DNA from: Limosilactobacillus portuensis
GTDB taxonomy: Bacteria; Bacillota; Bacilli; Lactobacillales; Lactobacillaceae
Assembly: GCF_014838735.1 (NCBI RefSeq)
Contig: NZ_JABUXQ010000019.1
Location: forward strand, 1-47,329
Reading direction: 5' to 3'
Length of the DNA: 47,329 nucleotides
Shown here: piece after piece, positions 43,647-47,329 of the stretch
Numbering within the stretch: position 1 is the stretch's first letter
How the letters are laid out: each line of letters opens with the position of its first letter
Notes under the pieces: model-generated
The model's database searches: none
Told to the model about the DNA's origin: nothing
The model's input: the letters and a program-made list of their open reading frames with translations, nothing else
Position numbers and translations under genes: made by a program

Positions 43647-45950
43647 ATGGTCATGACAGAAACTGCTGATATAAGAAAAATTCATATTGTTTTTGATGGT
43701 CAAGAAACACCACCATTAAAGATCCATCAACTATTTGATTCAAAAAAATACGATCAGTTAATCGCAGTAACTGGGAAGATTACTGCTGACTTCATTAATA
43801 AATACCTTAGTAATTTTATCAGTATTAATGTAGCGTTAAGCTCCCAATCAACTAGTGAATTAAGTGCTGATGAGATGGTGACAAAGGTTGCACTTACCAA
43901 TGCTCTCCTTAGTTCAGCAAATAAAGAAGCTGCTAAACTCTTCTCAGCGTTAACCAGTGACAACCAAACGAACGTCTTAAATAATCTTTTTCGCGTATCA
44001 ATCGCGCCTACTCAGGTTATCCATTCTAAGTTTTACTTGTTAAGTAGTTCAACTACTCATGATTCCCGTGTGATTCTTGGGAGTGTAGATTTAGACGAAG
44101 CTTCATTTGATGCTCACCGAAATCAATTTGAAGAAGTATTGGTATTTGACAATGATGTCCGCTTATACCAAAACCTTGCTGACCACTTTAAAAAGGATTT
44201 TAAGCCAGTATTGAAGCCTTTCTTTACTACGAACCTAGTAAAGGCAGCTCAAAAGCAAGTTGAGGAAGGAAAGAAAGATCAGGATAGCGGTAAGGGACCG
44301 GTTATCCTTGATAATGAAACAACAGATAAGATCGCTGAAACAGACATGGTGGATCTGTTGAAGCATGACCTTCAGCATGATATTGACCATAATCTTGTTC
44401 CTGAAATGATCACAAAGTCAATGCGTGATATTACCATAAATCGTTCTCAAGCAAAGGAGAAAATTGCTAAGCAGGTTAAGCAACATGATACGATTTATAC
44501 TTTGCAAAAAGAAGCAGTCTCTCCTCGGGCAGCTAAGCCAAAACTAAAGACTCAAGAAAAAATTACCAAGCAGGTTCAGGATGCTTTGATCAGTGGAATG
44601 TCACCACAGCAACGGGATGCTGAGAAAAAGTACACGACGTTTCTGTACGATCGGCCAATGGAACGAAACATTGCGAATAACAATAGTGGCCTATACGTTC
44701 CTAATGATACGGGAACTCACCCAATCCCATTTGGTAGAATTGCAACTATTTCTGAAATTCGTGACGGTTTAAAAAGCATTGATGCTGTTATGAAAGGCTA
44801 TCAGCAGTTTGTCGTTGATTATGATGCTGACTACGGGAAGCGGTTCTTTGAAGCAATTTTGTATAGTTTTACTGCGCCATTTTTATGGGAAATTCGTTCT
44901 AAAGCTAGCCTGAACCCTGAAGATGGGAATGATGTTCCTAATTTCCTAATCTTAGGGGCAACGGCTGGTTCAGGAAAGTCAACTCTTCTCCGGATTATTA
45001 ATCAGCTCACATGGAATACTGATCGCTCGTTGATTGACTTTGGAACGATCTACCCATCGCAAACTCCCCAAAAGAAAGCAAAGACTGTTGAGGCGATGGA
45101 ACATTATATGAAACTTGGTAGTTCATACCCGGTTTTGTTAGATGAAATTGAACCATACTTCTTCCAGCAAGATCAATATAGTCGACATCTGATCGTTGAT
45201 ATTATGAATGAGCTTGTAAACCATCCGCACCCAATTGCTCCATTAATTGGAACAACTAATTATGATTCAGGTTTTACTATGCTTCGAGAAACCGCTCGGC
45301 GTACTTACTACCTCCAAATTGACAAGGTCATTGATGAGTCGCAGAAAGGAGCAGCTAACCAGTATATCTTTAACGTTCGAAAGACACTGAATAATACTCT
45401 GTTTAAGGACTTTGTAATGCGAATGGCGAACCTTCTTGAAGACGATGAAACCCCATGGCGGGACTTCAATTCTGATACGGGACGACTTGACTTCCTTGCA
45501 ATGACCAGGCAGTTATTTAAGAACTATTATGAAATGGCTAATCTCCCATTGCCTGATTACTTCTCCGAGACAATCTGTGATGACTTTAAGGAAAGCTCGC
45601 GAAATCGTTGGGCTAAGCTTTACCTGACCCAGCAAGATGATTTTCAATATCGTCAGGGGGATGACAGTTTACTATTCGATATTTCAAAGTTGAACACCTT
45701 TAACGGCTTTACAGCTGATAGTATCGAAAAATACCGAAATGCTTTGCCAATTGAGCTTTGTGTAGATGGGATTAATGGTAAACGAGGGAAGTTTGTTGAA
45801 ATTAAGGCTCCAGAATTCTTCCGCTGGATTGGTGAGCACAATCCTTATGAGAAAGAGAATCCCGTTACGAGTACTGATGAACAATCAACTTCTCCAGTTG
45901 AAGAAGAAAAGCCAAAGAAGAAAGGCTTCTGGGCCCGGTTATTTGGTTAA
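43647..45950 (+). CDS. PLD-like / AAA-type ATPase fusion protein
   Basis: 767 residues. The N-terminal third is PLD-like: one HxK motif (H126, K128 in VIHSKFYLL), then G145-S146 and D148 in ILGSVDLDEASF and a conserved-looking Glu (QFEEVLVFD), as in single-HKD nucleases that dimerise. A charged linker at 200-330 is followed by an ATPase: Walker A GATAGSGKST (437-446), Walker B VLLDE (496-500), sensor GTTNYD (535-540), arginines 551-552. The C-terminus is a basic amphipathic tail (KPKKKGFWARLFG), maybe for membrane binding. Function is unknown; nuclease-ATPase fusions of this plan are often defence or DNA-processing proteins. The start is uncertain by two codons (43647 or 43653). A 21-base gap leads to the hydrolase gene. 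Confidence 0.78.
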   Translation: MVMTETADIRKIHIVFDGQETPPLKIHQLFDSKKYDQLIAVTGKITADFINKYLSNFISINVALSSQSTSELSADEMVTKVALTNALLSSANKEAAKLFSALTSDNQTNVLNNLFRVSIAPTQVIHSKFYLLSSSTTHDSRVILGSVDLDEASFDAHRNQFEEVLVFDNDVRLYQNLADHFKKDFKPVLKPFFTTNLVKAAQKQVEEGKKDQDSGKGPVILDNETTDKIAETDMVDLLKHDLQHDIDHNLVPEMITKSMRDITINRSQAKEKIAKQVKQHDTIYTLQKEAVSPRAAKPKLKTQEKITKQVQDALISGMSPQQRDAEKKYTTFLYDRPMERNIANNNSGLYVPNDTGTHPIPFGRIATISEIRDGLKSIDAVMKGYQQFVVDYDADYGKRFFEAILYSFTAPFLWEIRSKASLNPEDGNDVPNFLILGATAGSGKSTLLRIINQLTWNTDRSLIDFGTIYPSQTPQKKAKTVEAMEHYMKLGSSYPVLLDEIEPYFFQQDQYSRHLIVDIMNELVNHPHPIAPLIGTTNYDSGFTMLRETARRTYYLQIDKVIDESQKGAANQYIFNVRKTLNNTLFKDFVMRMANLLEDDETPWRDFNSDTGRLDFLAMTRQLFKNYYEMANLPLPDYFSETICDDFKESSRNRWAKLYLTQQDDFQYRQGDDSLLFDISKLNTFNGFTADSIEKYRNALPIELCVDGINGKRGKFVEIKAPEFFRWIGEHNPYEKENPVTSTDEQSTSPVEEEKPKKKGFWARLFG

Positions 45951-45971
45951 GACGAACCGAGATGATAAGTA

Positions 45972-46817
45972 ATGAGACGATTATTAAAAGGGTTCACCGC
46001 AACTATTAGTATTCTATTAATACTGATGTTAATCATTCAATTTACTATCCTATTACCATTGCCTAATCATTCGTTAAAAACAAGTGACTATCGTTCAAAT
46101 ATTCATTACGATGAAACGCCAACTGTAATGATTCCTGGCTGGGGCAGTAACACAACTACTTATTATCGAATGACGCATTACTTTGAAAGTCATCATTATG
46201 CGCAAAAGGTAATGACAGTATGGGTGTCACCAACAGGAACGGTTAAAACTAGTGGAAGTTATCATCAGCAGAAAAATGCGCTTATTCAAATACTCTACAA
46301 TTGGAACTATAATGCCTCTTACCATCCCCAGGTTTACCAATTAACCAAAGCGCTTCAATTACTTCATGATCGTTACCATATTAAACGAATGAATGTTATT
46401 GCCCATTCTTATGGGGGAACCGAGTTTATTCATGCTTATATGAGTTCTGAAAAACTACAAAAAAACATTCAACTTCATAAAGTAGTTTTTCTTGGTGTCC
46501 CAGTTGAAGAGAGTTTTGGCGTTAAAGTAAAGTTTGTTCCTAATTTAAACCGTAAATCAAAGGATCGTAATTTCCACCAGTTGGAGCAGCAGATGAGAAG
46601 CTGGCATCCTAACTCTTCTATCAAGTTTTTTAATATCATGGGTGGCAGGGATGAATCGGTCCCACGTGTACAGTCAGAAATGCTTCAAACACTTGTGAGG
46701 ATTCATCCAGAGATTCAATACAGACAAGTAGTGGTTCCCAAGACCAATCATTTTCAACTCCATGATCGAATGGCGATTATACAGCGAGTCGCCAAGATAC
46801 TTTGGGATAAGAATTAG
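45972..46817 (+). CDS. DUF915-type alpha/beta hydrolase, membrane-anchored or secreted
   Basis: 281 residues. An N-terminal hydrophobic helix (ATISILLILMLIIQFTILL) is followed by an alpha/beta hydrolase: IPGWGSNTTTY near 54, the nucleophile Ser 146 in AHSYGGTEF, an Asp in MGGRDESVP near 229 and a His in KTNHFQLH near 262. Lactobacillus relatives include esterases of the DUF915 family; the substrate is unknown. It lies 21 bases after the PLD-ATPase gene and may share its transcript. Confidence 0.88.
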   Translation: MRRLLKGFTATISILLILMLIIQFTILLPLPNHSLKTSDYRSNIHYDETPTVMIPGWGSNTTTYYRMTHYFESHHYAQKVMTVWVSPTGTVKTSGSYHQQKNALIQILYNWNYNASYHPQVYQLTKALQLLHDRYHIKRMNVIAHSYGGTEFIHAYMSSEKLQKNIQLHKVVFLGVPVEESFGVKVKFVPNLNRKSKDRNFHQLEQQMRSWHPNSSIKFFNIMGGRDESVPRVQSEMLQTLVRIHPEIQYRQVVVPKTNHFQLHDRMAIIQRVAKILWDKN

Positions 46818-46835
46818 GTTTAAGGAAGTGGTTTA

Positions 46836-47000
46836 ATGGAAAAAGAACATGGGCAGGTAACTGGTATTATTTGGCGCGGCCCAGAAGATCTAGCGGTTTA
46901 TCAACTAGTTAAGCAATATGCAGAAAAACAATCATTAACCGTTTCTGCAGCAGCTAAAGAATTAGTAAAAATCGGCCTTAAAGATATAATGACAAAATAA
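46836..47000 (+). CDS. Small ribbon-helix-helix-like protein
   Basis: 54 residues: MEKEHGQVTGIIWRGPEDL at the start, then VYQLVKQYAEKQSLTVSAAA and KELVKIGLKD. A beta strand followed by two helices with a TVSAAAKEL turn recalls ribbon-helix-helix DNA-binding proteins such as CopG-type antitoxins. AAGGAAG lies 7 bases before the ATG. The gene begins 18 bases after the hydrolase gene, so it may be the third gene of the same operon. A terminator follows directly. Confidence 0.65.
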   Translation: MEKEHGQVTGIIWRGPEDLAVYQLVKQYAEKQSLTVSAAAKELVKIGLKDIMTK

Positions 47001-47065
47001 AACAGAGCATTGCTCCTTCATTCCTCTTAATTAGAGGGCAGAGTGACAAAGCTCTGTTTTTATTT
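47001..47065 (+). terminator. Terminator after the small protein gene
   Basis: AACAGAGC-TTG pairs with CAA-GCTCTGTT around a partly structured loop, followed by TTTTATTT. Confidence 0.8.
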
Positions 47066-47263
47066 CTACTTATTTTTCAGGTAAAATGCTAGGCATATTA
47101 ATAGTAGCAAAACAATAATCGCCAAACGCGGGTTTAATTTAAACAGCTCATGCATTGCATGGACTTCACCAATACCAACAGGTAATGAAGGTAACAATAA
47201 AACCAACTTGTTAACAACGGTTTTAAAATGTAGGAAATCACCGATTTGAAATTGTCGGATTTC
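47066..47263 (-). pseudogene. Remnant of a membrane-protein gene, 3' part only
   Basis: A 65-codon open stretch on the minus strand has no usable start and is closed upstream by TAG (47264-47266). It reads like the true C-terminus of a protein: FKTVVNKLVLLLPSLPVGIG, HAMHELFKLNPRL, then a membrane helix AIIVLLLLICLAFYL and KNK. A 26-codon version from an internal ATG is possible but has no clear ribosome site. Confidence 0.35.
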
Positions 47264-47270
47264 CTACATT
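47227..47270. terminator. Long hairpin before the last gene
   Basis: AATGTAGGAAATC pairs perfectly with GATTTCCTACATT, followed by TCTTTATACT; it lies 38 bases before the last ATG. It is a terminator-like or regulatory hairpin. Confidence 0.5.
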
Positions 47271-47308
47271 TCTTTATACTGGTTTCATCAATTATTTGAG
47301 GTGATTGT

Positions 47309-47329
47309 ATGAAATCAGAGTTGAAAAAG
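47309..47329 (+). CDS. Start of a gene cut by the window edge
   Basis: An ATG at 47309, preceded by GAGGTGATT, begins MKSELKK and runs off the window. Too short to identify. Confidence 0.5.

Noticed and set aside
1-47329. CRISPR arrays, tRNA and rRNA genes, prophage modules
   Set aside because: No regularly spaced repeats, cloverleaf-like sequences, conserved rRNA blocks or phage structural genes were noticed on reading both strands; a tRNA or repeat search would settle it.

Overview
The window (about 40% GC, strong AGGAGG-type ribosome sites, ATG/GTG/TTG starts, Rho-independent hairpin terminators) looks like the chromosome of a heterofermentative lactobacillus. The best guess is a Limosilactobacillus species, from PepN, LPXTG and mucus-binding surface proteins, oleate hydratase and the ebsA-lspA-rluD gene order. 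I cannot name the species. No rRNA, tRNA, CRISPR array, prophage or replication origin was seen.

Layout. Bases 1-4126 hold two large LPXTG surface-protein genes joined head to head, both lacking their 5' ends and signal peptides. Bases 4130-8300 are an insertion-sequence graveyard: an ISL3-type element interrupted by an IS30-type element, followed by an IS3-type element with a 3-bp target duplication. Every transposase there is broken. Bases 8357-22750 are mostly housekeeping: pepN, an RNase H-like gene, ebsA-like, lspA, rluD, a highly degenerate carAB-like pair, rqcH, a DegV protein, a membrane protein, an HD hydrolase, a frameshifted glycosyltransferase and a HhH-GPD glycosylase. Bases 22900-30800 carry a GNAT acetyltransferase, azlCD, an MFS exporter, a CopY-like repressor in one operon with a UbiB/ABC1 kinase-like protein and a DUF218 protein, a VOC protein and a pair of fluoride channel genes. 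Bases 30814-47329 carry a frameshifted UvrA paralogue, a TVP38-type membrane protein, a DUF2075 ATPase, a DXS-like enzyme, another LPXTG-type protein with a broken anchor, an amino-acid permease, a secreted DRGH nuclease, a frameshifted oleate hydratase, a PLD-like/AAA ATPase fusion, an alpha/beta hydrolase and a small possible DNA-binding protein.

Most notable. (1) The amino-acid permease at 39301 is preceded by what reads as a complete threonine-codon attenuator: promoter, ribosome site, a 26-codon leader peptide with eight Thr codons, and mutually exclusive antiterminator and terminator hairpins. (2) The carA/carB-like pair has its own promoter and open frames, but lacks the glutaminase Cys and His, the ATP-site residues, most of the second ATP-grasp domain and the allosteric domain, so it looks like a pseudo-carbamoyl-phosphate synthetase with another role. 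(3) A CopY-type repressor with a cop-box-like site in its promoter controls a UbiB-like kinase instead of copper pumps. (4) Several genes are broken by single small indels, two of them an extra G in a G run; these are either recent mutations, slippage switches or read errors, and should be checked before biological use.
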